A stretch of 62,186 bases of DNA from Salinicola endophyticus (GCF_003206575.1 NZ_PZJO01000003.1:282248-344433), one strand, 5' to 3'; positions 21,101 through 27,029 are shown, counted from the stretch's first letter. The notes: generated by a model not told the origin, from the letters alone. Numbers and translations are program-made.

Positions 21101-22952
21101 CAGCAGCGTTGTGCAAGCTGGCAGCGACCAGATCGAGTGCTCCTTGGGCTTCGATACTGCCCTGGGTATTGTCGATATCTTGTGTGACCGAGATAGCAGC
21201 ATTGCCCGCCCGGCCCGAAATCAGGCCATGGGCATTGTCGAAGGTGACAGCGGAGGCCGAGACAGCATCGGCAAGAATCTCTCCATGGCGGTTGACCACA
21301 TTCCCGCCATCGAGCTGGAGTGCCCTACGAGCCTGTATCCGGCCCGCCTCGTTGTCGATCCGGCCGGTGAAGTCGAGCCTGGCGTCGCCTTTCGAGGCGT
21401 CGAGCAAGCCCCCCTTCCGATTGGAGAGATCGTGGCCGCTCAACGACAGCCGATCGGCATGCACCACACCGGCATCGTTGATGAGGCTGCTGGCGTCCAG
21501 TGTCAGCGCTGCAGCGTCGAGCTGGAACTGACCACCGCCATTGTCGAGATGCTCGACCACCAACGAGACGTCTTGCCCACGGCCGAAACGCAGCAGACCG
21601 CGATTGACGATCCGGGGCGTGCGCAGATCGAGCGTCTCCTTGGCCGCAATCGTTGCCTCGTTGTGCAGAGACGCCGTTTCGAGCACGGTGCGCTGCCCGC
21701 GAATATCGCCGCGATTGTTCAGTGAGCGATCGGCGTGAACTGCAATCTCGCTGGCCAGCCATTGGCCCGTATTGCGCGCCGTGTTTGCTTCGATATCCAG
21801 CCGCTGGGTAGCATCCAAACGGCCCCGGTTTTCGAGAGCGCCAGCCGTGAGCGTGATGTGTCGCCCCGCAACACGCTTGTCTGCGGAAACGCCGGCAACC
21901 ACCTGACCTTGCTGCGTCAATTTTCCACCGGCGGTCAGAGTGATATCACCGGCACTGGAGACGGCGTCGTGGATGACCATGTCACCACGGGTGTTGATCG
22001 CCGTGCCCAGCTCACCGCGCAGACGCCCCGAGGTCTCGGCCGAGGCCGCCTTGATAGCCACGCGGCGCGATGCCTGGGTATCGGACAGGGTCAGATGTCC
22101 GGCAGCGTCGATGGCAATATCGCCAGCACTCGCCGCCATGTCTCCCGCCACGCGTACGCCGACACCCGCTTCGGTGCCCACCAGAGAGATACGGTCGGCA
22201 TACATACCACCCAGAGCGGAGGAGTCGATGGCTAGCTCGGGGCGCGCTTGGGCACCTTTTCGCGCCGTCGCTTGCAACGTGTCGGCATCGACGTCGTTGG
22301 CGCCGGTGACGATATCCAGCCGATGCGCGTGAATATCCGCGTTGATCCGAGCTGCGCGGGTGATGATGTCGAACTGATCGACCTGAGTGGCATCCAGCCC
22401 CAGGCCCTCGACGGAGACGCTGCCACGGTCGACGGCATAATGATCCAGCTCACCGTTGTCGAAGACCGGCTTGCCGGTCGATAACGTGACCCGCGGACTG
22501 TTGATGAAACCGCAACCGTCACAGCTGATGCCGTAGGGGTTGGCGACGACAACGTTGGCCTTGGCACCGGCGACTTCGGTGTAGCCCGCCAGGCGCGAGG
22601 GATTACCGCCGTTGACCTCGTTGACGATCAGTTTGGCGGCGCGGTCGCGGAGATTGGGGTTGCCGACGATCTGTCCAGCGAGCTGTGTTTCCTGCCACTT
22701 GCCGGTGGCATTATTGAGAACGACACCCTGTTTATCGACGTTGTAGTCGCTGAAGGTATTGTGCGATAGGCCGCGGCCGTTGGGTGTCGCGATGTCGATG
22801 ATGGGAACACCGTTACCGGCGCGATCCAGCCGCGTGTTACCCACTCCGGGAGAGACGACGATCCCTTCGGCCAGAACCAGCACCGGGTGCCAGAAGAGCG
22901 CATTGATCAGCACGATGGCCAGGTAACGGAAACCGCTGGATCGGACGTTCAT
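6138..22952 (-). CDS. cdiA: Giant CDI toxin-delivery protein CdiA (filamentous haemagglutinin family), RNase A-like C-terminal toxin
   Basis: Exported TpsA protein of 5,604 residues. Residues 1-29 are a signal peptide ending VLVLA; an ATG with AGAGGGA upstream fixes the start. The TPS domain (about 30-280) has the diagnostic NPNL and NPYGISCDGCGF motifs. Residues about 340-3790 are FHA-type beta-helix repeats of about 22 residues, containing a 440-residue super-repeat. About 3800-4330 is AT-rich, non-repetitive and probably receptor-binding, ending in a 42-residue tandem repeat. About 4340-4500 holds a conserved block (HYLIETNPEFT, LGDGRYESRL, DIVWMEP) typical of the domain before FHA-2. FHA-2 is about 4500-4900, then a glycine/alanine-rich DUF637-like part. 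About 5225 reads NYLAHPEA where many CdiA proteins have a VENN-type pretoxin motif. The last 125 or so residues look like the RNase A-like CdiA-CT. TpsB partner is upstream, immunity gene downstream. Confidence 0.93.
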   Translation of the reverse strand: MNVRSSGFRYLAIVLINALFWHPVLVLAEGIVVSPGVGNTRLDRAGNGVPIIDIATPNGRGLSHNTFSDYNVDKQGVVLNNATGKWQETQLAGQIVGNPNLRDRAAKLIVNEVNGGNPSRLAGYTEVAGAKANVVVANPYGISCDGCGFINSPRVTLSTGKPVFDNGELDHYAVDRGSVSVEGLGLDATQVDQFDIITRAARINADIHAHRLDIVTGANDVDADTLQATARKGAQARPELAIDSSALGGMYADRISLVGTEAGVGVRVAGDMAASAGDIAIDAAGHLTLSDTQASRRVAIKAASAETSGRLRGELGTAINTRGDMVIHDAVSSAGDITLTAGGKLTQQGQVVAGVSADKRVAGRHITLTAGALENRGRLDATQRLDIEANTARNTGQWLASEIAVHADRSLNNRGDIRGQRTVLETASLHNEATIAAKETLDLRTPRIVNRGLLRFGRGQDVSLVVEHLDNGGGQFQLDAAALTLDASSLINDAGVVHADRLSLSGHDLSNRKGGLLDASKGDARLDFTGRIDNEAGRIQARRALQLDGGNVVNRHGEILADAVSASAVTFDNAHGLISGRAGNAAISVTQDIDNTQGSIEAQGALDLVAASLHNAAGRLLGARVGIAAKTLNNSAGTISAQQGDLSIRSPGKLDNSQGHLQAAQGAAKIVAGTFINRGGDLLGRGLDVSINHSLNNTAGRLAATTDTLALDVAGDLDNTHGELRGQRVRLDLGALTGNAEGLIAAEVGDLDLTTRGDLNSAAGRLQAQQDLTLVAGRSIDNSSGNIVADRIDIDGIDLRNQRGVVSAETGDLGVKLGQRLDNSGGHLQAVSGNAHLNLGSLSNQHGVVSARAVTISTRGDIDNGSGHLTAEQGALVLDSAGALGNVGGSIDAGEKALRLVTAGTVDNTDGVVRGGAVDIDIGSLARNRGGLISADTGDLELVSPGRLDSAGGQIQAAGNLTLTSESDISTDAATLLAQRVDLHGHSLSNQGGTLSAEAEDLAIEVAAGVDNRGGQLQAARHLELTAGETIDNQEGVLVAQSMAIEGRSLHNRKGAISAEQGALGIQLDDALDNSEGRMQALSGAMQLATGTLTNERGDISAASLAIVAEDGITNAAGQMAATQGDLRLQASDDIDNVGGRLVAEQGDTRIGALGGIDNTQGVILGQNVNLDVGELSANAEGLISAEKGELGIIAKRLLSNAGGQLQALHRLMLNSDGDIVNDAGTMIADDIEVSSRNLSNREGAVSAETGDLGVKLGQRLDNSDGHLQAASGKAQLALGSLFNQHGVVSARAVTISTRGDIDNGSGHLTAEQGALVLDSAGALGNVGGSIDAGEKALRLVTAGTVDNTDGVVRGGAVDIDIGSLARNRGGLISADTGDLELVSPGTLDSAGGQIQAAGDLTLTSGSDISTDAATLIAQRIDVRGHSLSNQGGTLSAEAEALAIDVAAGIDNRRGQLQAARHLALTAGGDIDNREGVLIAQDIAIEGRSLQNRKGAISAEQGALGIHLDDALDNSEGRIQALSGAMQLATGTLTNERGDISAASLSIDAKDDVSNAAGQMMATQGDLRLQASGDIDSVGGWLVSEQGDARIGTPGAIDNTHGVMLGQNVNLDVGELSANAEGLIAAEVGDLDLTTREDLNSAAGRLQAQQDLTLVAGRSIDNSSGNIVADRIDIDGIDLRNQQGVISAEKGDLNVKLGQRLDNSDGHLQAASGKAQLALGSLSNQHGVVSARSVNISTRGNIDNGSGRLVAEQGELVVDSAGLLGNVGGSIDAGDEALHVVTAGAIDNTDGVLRGGAVNLEFGSLARNRGGLISADTGDLELVSPGTLDGAGGQMQAAGDLTLTSESDISTDAATLIAQRIDVRGHSLSNQGGTLSAEAEALAIEVAAGVDNRGGQLQAARHLALTAGGDIDNREGVLIAQDIAIEGRSLQNRKGGISADQGALGIQLDDALDNSEGRIQALSGAMQLATGTLTNERGDISAASLSIDAKDDVSNAAGQMMATQGDLRLQASGDIDNVGGWLVSEQGDARIGTPGAIDNIQGVILGQNVHLDVGELSGNRAGLISAEKGELGIIAKGVLNNAGGQLQALHRLALNSGGTIDNQTGRMVADQIDIHGEALDNGHGVISAEQGELSVKLDRKLDNSDGHLQALAGDANFDIGAFTNTHGVASADAITLDAREDIDNDQGRIVAGAGDLALKTRGALLNRGGLLLGDTLYLVAASLANGQKGVIGARAGDLEAHLQHALGNDSGLVQAARSLSLEAGEIRNRDGRLLAHDITLSATALDNRDGGVVSADQGDATLTFSQRLDNDGGHLQASGRLQYQGDELSNRQGRIVADALAFSSASLANTGGLIAANAAAAAIEVSGALDNTEGQIQAQDLLSVHTASLDNTDGTLVANGVALDAEEIVNRGGAISADQDDLQIDVSGAFNNGGGLLQAINGAVSLVADSFTNHSGNLIGQQVRADITHTLDNGNGRLVAEGAGLAITAGGALDNTRGVLRGDAVQLDIGSLEANAEGLVSADDGDLRVISHGGMNNTGGQLQALHQLTLAAKDAIDNQSGTVIADRLDIQSDSLNNHAGVVSAEQGDIALNLTGLLNNQSGHLQAREGRADISLGSADNREGVIAANEIALQAAGDMTNAGGLVVAENGDLILNVSDELDNSAGTLSGHAVSLLTGALGGNVNGLIAALTGDMNLHADSAFDNAGGQIQAAKNLSVTADDVTNRQGRFIADTLTLDARAMDNAAGGIVSAERGDAELVVSQRLNNDDGALQATGALSYRGVDLSSRRGSILADRLTLNAASLSNREGLISATGASADLTVTGALDNTQGRLQAGKTLEVDSRSLSNDKGVVVADDVALSNRSLSNTDGIISAERGTLDLRTQGVLDNTEGMLRAAKGGLDVTAVDMHNGHGTLAGQRVDLALDNSLDNRAGSAVAAGALNVTLGKLLDNTAATLRAASVTLKTGNFLNAKGGLVSADAGNLKLVGTESLSNAGGKLQALDSLHAESQGGFDNTGGTLVADRVGVSATTLNNRQGIVSAEQGDLNIDISQVLDNGQGHLQALQGSASLDSVALTNTNGVITARAIDLDVQGNTTNQAGKIVTGQGNLRLRGQGALDNTRGTLAGRALDVSVNAIDNGGGLIAALAAAAKLQVRHALANAGGQIQAKQGLTLEAAEVDNQGGHLLGRDVQMSADTLNNGDQGVISAARGNATLKLSRGLDNDAGRIEARHGQLSLPGGIPLSNRGGTLLASHLKADTTSLDNRSGQILADRLDLQAETLDNREGGLVAAGKAGALIRGDTLVNGNGQVQAEGVIDLAIDHVDNRHGAVVADAIQMQQGVLRNDSGALLSGKGGIVLDLLGDIANRNGLIEAEGGEVAIEGRSGKLDNRAGSIRGNRLTITTASVDNREQGQLVGDSEGVAVATRTLDNRDGQILSRGGDLVVKAAQGDNRSGVMQGSQVDLSGETFDNGEDGLVASLAGRLKVVLQRYLGNDGGRMIAKGTLDIDPPKVDNHNGQMAGDLVRLEAGDLDNSNGVVEAQRGLTLDAGTLNNRSGSLRALGGTQSVVSVSGALDNRQGTIELASRDMALKAARLLNTAGSAIHAGSGVFELTLAALDNSNGELEGTGAMKARVDDIAGIGKWQANGPLELVTQDAMTLAADDRLASANDLTLEAASLDNAGELLANGDLRLTSHGDITNSGLVSSRRDMRIAGDDLSQQGGRLASGGNATYRLTGTLDNRGRLIGSGGVDIEAADIDNRGTLGSQQNLRLVSRGSIDNQADTLLFSGGDMMLRGNALFNRYADIYSAGNLDFARDDNGEYADSMENLSGTIEANKSIYFKSFYFVNKIEDYSFLEKDAGSRIDLDYDWMATSVYRSYYSHGGQSRIYKRKGYQYYTFTVKKEAVHDVSSLAPRASISSGFDLKIQGGDVLNVGSNMSANNDLELSSKRFVNQGVGGFIETKNTVYKLKKRFESGSRPPQIDYNIKKSVDSWNNNNDEEKPPLPDVVTSGDIETEFTTKEEFDSSLKATVYAGGKVFIEAAERIDNGEISTQKRAQINGSLGRDSEVIPVRKFSYDIARRSEAAAEITMIDKEKAQRKKPLGSSDNIVYRVVESSSGAAAARSGVDGTSVTDQPSLRHQGTYAKTDMAGISNDIVTQAYRKADSQNTARSVQARDVKAIESSVDSWSDADDVLTSIERNHSSAAASGNGKAIAKRNPVLLSRGGDGSETITVQRNIPLETSLSPMTGSYDGKDVAKQDMALLPRGDNGSETITVQRNIPIETSLPSEAGSEGSKGATKQGMALLPRVDNGSEAITVRRNTPVEASFSPVDYSNADFERVTPAKLPTFRLPQGDYGLFIQNPSPKSHYLIETNPEFTSVDRVKGSDYLLDKLGYTDDSAYRLLGDGRYESRLIRDAVQTQTGSRFLDTRLTNDADQYRYLMDNAIAASDSLNLTPGVALTPSQTAALTHDIVWMEPQQVAGETVLAPVLYLAKVAERNVRGNSLIQGRDIDLIAGDDLANVGTIRASRDLNASSGGSILQAGLMAAGNNLSLTAKDDIYNNIAGEIRGGNVNLKALKGSIVNDRLAVKFGTQSSYETILDQGGLISAIDGLSASAGRDLINRADIVSGGDIGLFAGRDLNLAAVQDARGENFTRSYLRSSSSENRAQASHLISSGDINLAAGRDIDIVASRVDARNDLSALAGRDLRVRSVDSVQHNERHYRSPGTRKDVIDTHTRQQGSELSAGGDLSLMAGSDLTAQASRLKAGDQAYLVGGNDVSLVAANDEDYHYYYKKKKSGGLISRKSMKRDEVTDTRAVGTTVETGGDLTIASGGDQTYEAARLDSGGDLSLTIGGGITFAGALDTHTESHEKSKSNWAWQSAKGKGQTDQTLRQSELIAQGQTLIQAADGLNIDISQVDQQTVSQAIDAMVTANPDLAWLEQAEARGDIDWRTVKEIHDSWDYSQSGLGQGAALAISIAAAAIAGPAAAGAVTAIGGGGLAAAMAAGAAGSLAGTAAVGVINHRGNLGATVSDTLSSDSLKSAVTAAASAGVAKGLDSVWGGSTDPVTGRTVGVNLDSASGWGRFAGQRASQALADAGVDTAVQGGSFGDHFRTRLQNATSTVLQATLFNQVGNLGLANDLADGGSEKVALHALAGGLAAAASGGDFKSGALAAGANEALIEQLATLVDNDPQLLTAASQITGIVAAGLADGDVQQGAEIAGNATTYNYLAHPEAKRLQEINRLLEDDDSLSETQRQSLEEERLAIHTLSQSRDLALEQACGQGGSAQACRYERAQLQVAMDSWQDVKLGRDDRDTVLAEYTHTATQYGEHQQQRMERIGAEALSEMVVDSASAPIIMGQIVGQALLGDEESQALLQAMGQDVKAFAANPVNYITEKNREQLAQADALEQAGKQDEADKLRVRVALENESMLMGAGGLVASLPRMAKSVVTSRSGLAGVGDFSRGVVQDGDVVSDTSSLIKDATGGTLVFHENLDGHTIRRHVGKTDEQLLQRFETESDILGSSTYPNLETAQRAVGDVLSRNSDRIQNWLTNSPGSRLPLNEVLGYEIGRVIPQGSTVSQPSNKSFVLLVKDSLAPNGYRVHTSFPKPND
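6141..6521 (-). other. CdiA-CT toxin domain, RNase A-like fold (part of cdiA)
   Basis: Residues about 5478-5604 of CdiA. The pattern GHTIRRHVGKT, then LLQRF, and YRVHTSFP at the end matches what I recall of bacterial CdiA-CT RNase A domains. Aligned by spacing to the described Yersinia kristensenii toxin (catalytic His, Arg, Thr, Tyr), the residues would be His5495, Arg5506 (11 apart, as in that toxin), Thr5597 and Phe5599. The last is Phe where the reference has Tyr. The predicted activity is RNA cleavage in neighbouring cells. The mapping is from memory, not an alignment. Confidence 0.72.
9960..10330. repeat. 126-bp tandem repeat in cdiA (three copies, 42 residues each)
   Basis: The sequence around ACAGT(G/A)ATCG recurs at 10018, 10144 and 10270, an exact 126-bp period. 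The encoded unit contains LLPRGDNGSETITVQRNIP and a serine/glycine-rich tail. It lies between the AT-rich segment and the conserved block before FHA-2, so it probably forms a flexible or extended spacer. Confidence 0.9.
10680..11520. other. AT-rich, non-repetitive segment of cdiA (presumed receptor-binding region)
   Basis: Encodes about residues 3810-4090. Base composition drops sharply compared with the repeats on both sides, and the protein becomes rich in Tyr, Lys, Ser and Asn (for example DYDWMATSVYRSYYSHGG). It interrupts the repeat helix between FHA-1 and the FHA-2 side. In characterised CdiA proteins the receptor-binding domain occupies this place, so this is the best candidate here. 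Confidence 0.6.
16561..20760. repeat. 1,320-bp (440-residue) super-repeat within cdiA, about 3.2 copies
   Basis: Blocks recur at an exact 1,320-bp spacing. The text at 16801-16860 is matched at 18121 and 19441. 16921-17100 is identical to 18241-18420. 18961-19080 is identical to 20281-20400. The period equals 20 units of 22 residues. Different segments agree best between different copies, so the copies have exchanged sequence. Confidence 0.93.
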
Positions 22953-22994
22953 CGCGATCTGTCCCTCTTCTCATTTTTTTGTCTATCTTTCGCT

Positions 22995-23026
22995 GCAAGT
23001 CGAACTGGACTGTCACGACGACTTGC
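22995..23026 (-). other. Stem-loop between cdiB and cdiA
   Basis: GCAAGTCG at 22995-23002 pairs with CGACTTGC at 23019-23026, an 8-bp stem in the 95-bp gap. There is no U-run, so it is more likely an mRNA-stability or translation element than a terminator. Confidence 0.45.
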
Positions 23027-23047
23027 CTCTTTCCGTCCGGACGTCGT

Positions 23048-24763
23048 TCAGAGACTCAACCGGACATCGACATAGATCGGAGTCTCGCGGCGGGCGATGA
23101 CATCGGGTCTCTCGAGCGAGTGTGCCCAACCGATATTCGCCGAGAGATGATTGCCCTTCAGACCCAGCGCCAGTGCATAGCCAGTCATTCGCCCGTGGAG
23201 TTCCGGGTTGTACTGGCCATGGCGAATGACGCCCACGTCATAGGCCAGCGACAGGTTCCAGGTATCGAACAGCGGTCTGGCGATATCGAATGGATGACGC
23301 CACGTAACTTCGTTGCGCCAGTAGCCGCCGCTATCTCCGCTCAGGGATTGCTCCTTGAAACCGCGGACGGTGCTCTCTCCACCAATGGTCAGCCTCTGCG
23401 GGCTGTAGAGCACATCGTGACTCCACTGGCCGTGGGCGAAGCTTTCGAAGCTCAGGGTCTGCCCGAGTAACGAGAACGGTTGCCAGTAACTCAGGGTGAG
23501 GGTGTTCTTTTGATACTGCGCGGTGGGTTGGCCATCTACGGCGCCGTGATCTTGCTGTGCCCCGAAACGGGTCAACCCGTGCTGCCAGCCGATATCGGCA
23601 TTGATCAGCGCACTGCCAAGACGGCGCCCGTGGTTGACACCCAATGACAGCTCGCTGAGCCGCTGGCTGCTGACCTCGATGCGTGTGCCATCGATGTTAT
23701 TACGCGTGGACAGTTTGCTGAGGCCAACGCTGACGCCGGTCTTGCTGGTGCGGTCGCGGAGGAGCACGCGCTCTAGGCCTATCGCATGCTTCTCGCTGGT
23801 CCCATCCAACGCGAATATGAAACCGTTGCCCTCGGCCTGGGTGCGATACTGGCTGCGGCTGTAGGTGTAATCGAACGTCCAGTAGCCATAGGGCACCTCG
23901 TACTGGAAATAGCGGCTGCCGGAGTCGGCATCATGACGCCGAGTGACAGCTCGTCCCCACTGCAACGTCAGCTGGTCGGCGAGACCGAACGGGTTGTCCC
24001 AGCTCATTCCGGCTTGCCACTGCTGTTCGCCGGTCCCCTGACTGCCACTGTTATTGCGGCCGAGCGAGAAGCGCACGGGCCTGGAGGGCGTGTCTTCGAC
24101 GCCCACGATGCTGCCACCGACCTCTTCTCCGGGTTGTAGCGCCAATTTCGCGCGATGCGAGGGAAGCCGGTTGAGTTGATCGATCAGTTGCTCCAGATCG
24201 CGAATATTCAGCCGCGCACCCGCCGAGACCGGAGACGCCATGTTCAACTCCCGATCGGAAATCGCGTCGTTCTGAGAAGCGAAAGCTTCGATACGCCCCT
24301 CGACCACGATCACCCGCAATGTGCCCGTGGAGAGGTCCTGTTGGGGCAGATAGGCACGGGAGGTGACATAGCCTCGGTCGAGATACGTCTGGGTAATCGC
24401 TTTCAGCAGCTCGTTCAGATCTTCCGCGGTCGCACAGTGGCCCACGATGTCATCCGACAGCGATTGCCGGAGGCGAGTATTGAGCAGCGTCACGCCTTCC
24501 AGATCGAGCGCACGAATGGGGAGACATCTTCCCGCTTTCTTGGTCAACGGCAGCGCCGAAGGCGTCTCCTCGGCGGCGGGCAAGCGCTCGAGCGCCTCTA
24601 GACGCTGGCGTTGCTGCTCCAGACGCCGCTGGGGTTCGTCGAGTTCGAAATTCCCACTCTCGGAGACTCGTGCACCACTCTCCATCGCCCACATCGACGG
24701 CTGTGGTATCCAGAGAATGGTGAGGAGCACGACTCTCGTCATGATACGTGGAGACACCAGCAC
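23048..24763 (-). CDS. cdiB: Two-partner secretion outer-membrane transporter (TpsB/CdiB)
   Basis: Omp85-family pore that exports CdiA across the outer membrane, 571 residues. After a signal peptide and an extended helical stretch rich in Gln and Arg (QRRLEQQRQRLEALERL, the plug-helix position), POTRA domains follow at about residues 80-205 (IRALDLEGVTLLN, then YLDRGYVTSRAYLPQQDL). The rest is a beta barrel. Near the end VRGFKEQSLSGDSGGYWRNE is the conserved VRGF lid-loop motif of the family. Translation starts at a GTG with AGAAGG four bases upstream; two near in-frame alternatives exist. It precedes cdiA by 95 bp in the same orientation. Confidence 0.92.
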   Translation of the reverse strand: MLVSPRIMTRVVLLTILWIPQPSMWAMESGARVSESGNFELDEPQRRLEQQRQRLEALERLPAAEETPSALPLTKKAGRCLPIRALDLEGVTLLNTRLRQSLSDDIVGHCATAEDLNELLKAITQTYLDRGYVTSRAYLPQQDLSTGTLRVIVVEGRIEAFASQNDAISDRELNMASPVSAGARLNIRDLEQLIDQLNRLPSHRAKLALQPGEEVGGSIVGVEDTPSRPVRFSLGRNNSGSQGTGEQQWQAGMSWDNPFGLADQLTLQWGRAVTRRHDADSGSRYFQYEVPYGYWTFDYTYSRSQYRTQAEGNGFIFALDGTSEKHAIGLERVLLRDRTSKTGVSVGLSKLSTRNNIDGTRIEVSSQRLSELSLGVNHGRRLGSALINADIGWQHGLTRFGAQQDHGAVDGQPTAQYQKNTLTLSYWQPFSLLGQTLSFESFAHGQWSHDVLYSPQRLTIGGESTVRGFKEQSLSGDSGGYWRNEVTWRHPFDIARPLFDTWNLSLAYDVGVIRHGQYNPELHGRMTGYALALGLKGNHLSANIGWAHSLERPDVIARRETPIYVDVRLSL

Positions 24764-24952
24764 GCCCTTCTGATTTACATAACGTAGAAATCAGTAACGG
24801 CCATTCGCCGGGAGACTTTAATATAAAATTAAAAGTAGCCGATGTCTTACAGAAGCTGGCGCAAGATACCTACAAAATTAGATTTTTAAAAACAAGTAAA
24901 ATAAAATATAACCATCTGAACCCAAACTATAATTAACTCTTACCAGGGCTCA

Positions 24953-25084
24953 TTACTTTTCGCCCGCTTCCCTTGACATTAGCTTTAACCAATGCCTCTT
25001 CGTTGCCTCGGTAGAGTCTATCCAAAGATATTGATCATCCATGTGAACAGATGATTCATCCCAAAAACCTTCATCAGCAACAAT
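24953..25084 (-). pseudogene. Truncated gene remnant upstream of cdiB
   Basis: A minus-strand frame ending in TAA at 24953-24955 encodes a convincing C-terminal piece of a small protein: FWDESSVHMDD, then QYLWIDSTEATKRHWLK and a charged end. There is no plausible start; going upstream the frame runs into the glmS terminator hairpin. It is more AT-rich than glmS. It resembles the end of a small acidic protein such as an immunity protein, but I do not recognise a family. Confidence 0.45.
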
Positions 25085-25085
25085 A

Positions 25086-25130
25086 TTCGCCCCTGCGTGA
25101 TAGCCGGAAAATACCGGGCGCAGGGGCGAA
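25086..25130 (-). terminator. Probable glmS transcription terminator
   Basis: A perfect 12-bp stem, TTCGCCCCTGCG (25086-25097) with CGCAGGGGCGAA (25119-25130), and an inner CCGG/CCGG pairing. Read leftwards from glmS it is followed by AATATTGTT. The U-run is short, so termination may be partial. Confidence 0.6.
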
Positions 25131-25179
25131 CGATAAAACGATGGATGCCTCGCGTGTAGCCGGCCTCAGCCGGCGTGCT

Positions 25180-27012
25180 TTATTCCACCGTCACGCTCTT
25201 GGCCAGGTTGCGCGGCTGATCCACGTCGGTGCCCTTGAGCACAGCGACATGGTAGGAGAGCAGCTGCAGCGGCAGGGTGTAGAGAATCGGCGCGAGAACT
25301 TCGTCGATCTGCGGCACGTGGAGCACGCGCAGATCGTCAGCGGCGGTCAGCCCGACCTGGGCATCGGCGAAGACGAAGAGTTCGCCGCCACGGGCGCGGA
25401 CCTCCTGCAGGTTCGACTTGAGCTTCTCCAGCAACTCGTCGTTGGGTGCCACCGCGATCACCGGCATGTCGGCGTCGACCAGCGCCAGCGGGCCATGCTT
25501 GAGCTCCCCCGCCGGATAGGCCTCGGCGTGGATGTAGGAGATCTCCTTGAGCTTGAGCGCACCCTCCAGGGCGATCGGGAACTGGGTGCCACGCCCCAGG
25601 AACAGCGCATGGTGCTTCTCGGCGAAGGCCTCCGAAAGCTCGGCGATGGGGCCATCCATCTCCAGCGCCTGTTCGAGCAGCGCCGGCAGCCCGCGCAGGG
25701 CCTGGACCAGCGCCGTCTCGCGGGCATCGCCGCGCTCGCGGCGCAGCGCCAGGGTGAGCAGCAACAGCGCCACCAGCTGGGTGGTGAACGCCTTGGTCGA
25801 GGCGACCCCGATCTCCGGGCCGGCCTGGGTCATCAGCGCCAGATCCGATTCGCGGGTCAGCGAACTCCCCGGCACGTTGCAGATCGCCAAGGCGCCGAGA
25901 TAGCCGGCCGCACGCCCCTTGGCGTAACGTAGCGCCGCCAGGGTGTCGGCGGTCTCCCCGGACTGGGAGAGGGTGACGAAGAGCGTATTCTCCGGCACCA
26001 CCACTTCGCGGTAGCGATACTCCGAAGCGACTTCGACCGTGGTCGGAATACCGGCGAGCTTCTCCAGCCAGTAGCGCGCCACCAGGCCAGCATGGTAGCT
26101 GGTGCCGCAGGCGACGATATGGATCTGCCTGACGCGCGCGAACAGCGCCTTGGCCCCGACGCCGAAGCTGCTCTCCAGCACGTGGGAGCCGCTCAGTCGG
26201 CCCTCCAGGGTGGCGGCGATCACGGCGGGCTGCTCATGGATCTCCTTGAGCATGAAGTGGCGATACTCGCCGCGGCTGGCGGCGCCATCGCCATGCTCAA
26301 AGGTGTGCACGTCACGCTCGGCCGGCTCGCCGTCGGCGAAGATCTCGATGCCGTGGGCGTCCGACAGGCGCACCACGTCGCCCTCCTGCAGGTAGACGAA
26401 GCGGTCGGTGACCTGCAAAAGCGCCAGGGTGTCGGAGGCGAGGAAGTTCTCGTCGATCCCCACACCGACCACCAGCGGGCTACCCTTGCGCGCGCCGACG
26501 ATCTCGCGCGGCGCTTCCACGTGCATCACGGCCAGCGCGTAGGCGCCGTCGATCCGGGCCAGGGTCGCCTGCACCGCGGCGAGCAGATCGCCGTGGGCAT
26601 CGAAGGCGCGTTCGAGCAGATGCGCCACCACCTCGGTGTCGGTCTCGGAGTCGAACACCACGCCCTCGGCCTCGAGATCGCGCTTGAGCGGTTCGTAGTT
26701 CTCGATGATGCCGTTGTGCACCAGTGCCAGGCGGCGCCCGGCGACGTGCGGGTGGGCGTTGGCCTCGGAAGGCTTGCCGTGGGTCGCCCAGCGGGTGTGG
26801 GCGATACCGATATGCCCCTTGAGGGCATCCTCGGTGAGTTTCTCCTCCAGCGCCGCAACCTTGCCCAGCGCACGCCGACGCGCCAGCGCACCAGCCCTAT
26901 CCAGCACTGCCATGCCGGCGCTGTCATAACCGCGGTACTCGAGACGCTTGAGCCCTTCCAGCAGGATGCCCTGCACATTGCGCGCTGCCAGCGCGGCGAC
27001 GATTCCACACAT
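25180..27012 (-). CDS. glmS: Glutamine-fructose-6-phosphate aminotransferase (isomerising)
   Basis: Makes glucosamine-6-phosphate from fructose-6-phosphate and glutamine, the entry step to UDP-GlcNAc for peptidoglycan and LPS. It is 610 residues, the usual size. MCGIVA places the N-terminal nucleophile Cys2 of the glutaminase domain. Two SIS sugar-binding domains fill the second half ([21 protein letters not shown], then [19 protein letters not shown]). The end, LAKSVTVE, is the conserved C terminus; its coding DNA is the classic Tn7 target, and the CDI island starts just beyond. It lies 17 bp after the DeoR-family gene and is probably co-transcribed with it. Confidence 0.97.
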   Translation of the reverse strand: MCGIVAALAARNVQGILLEGLKRLEYRGYDSAGMAVLDRAGALARRRALGKVAALEEKLTEDALKGHIGIAHTRWATHGKPSEANAHPHVAGRRLALVHNGIIENYEPLKRDLEAEGVVFDSETDTEVVAHLLERAFDAHGDLLAAVQATLARIDGAYALAVMHVEAPREIVGARKGSPLVVGVGIDENFLASDTLALLQVTDRFVYLQEGDVVRLSDAHGIEIFADGEPAERDVHTFEHGDGAASRGEYRHFMLKEIHEQPAVIAATLEGRLSGSHVLESSFGVGAKALFARVRQIHIVACGTSYHAGLVARYWLEKLAGIPTTVEVASEYRYREVVVPENTLFVTLSQSGETADTLAALRYAKGRAAGYLGALAICNVPGSSLTRESDLALMTQAGPEIGVASTKAFTTQLVALLLLTLALRRERGDARETALVQALRGLPALLEQALEMDGPIAELSEAFAEKHHALFLGRGTQFPIALEGALKLKEISYIHAEAYPAGELKHGPLALVDADMPVIAVAPNDELLEKLKSNLQEVRARGGELFVFADAQVGLTAADDLRVLHVPQIDEVLAPILYTLPLQLLSYHVAVLKGTDVDQPRNLAKSVTVE

Positions 27013-27029
27013 GTCCGATATCCTCGGTG

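Larger units (their letters stand above)
24764..25179. other. Gap between glmS and cdiB: AT-rich leader, coding remnant and terminator
   Basis: The part next to cdiB (24780-24950) is very AT-rich and is the probable cdiBAI promoter region, but no single -35/-10 pair stands out. Further right come a decayed coding fragment and then the glmS terminator hairpin, both listed separately. No intact gene is seen. Confidence 0.6.

Noticed and set aside
6540-22500. Many long plus-strand frames opposite cdiA (for example 14943-15923 and 20790-21725)
   Set aside because: They mirror the repetitive GC-rich coding strand of cdiA, have no ribosome sites and carry the same repeat period as the real gene.
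24764-25180. Tn7 insertion downstream of glmS
   Set aside because: No Tn7 end sequences, 5-bp duplication or tns genes could be seen; only the location fits.
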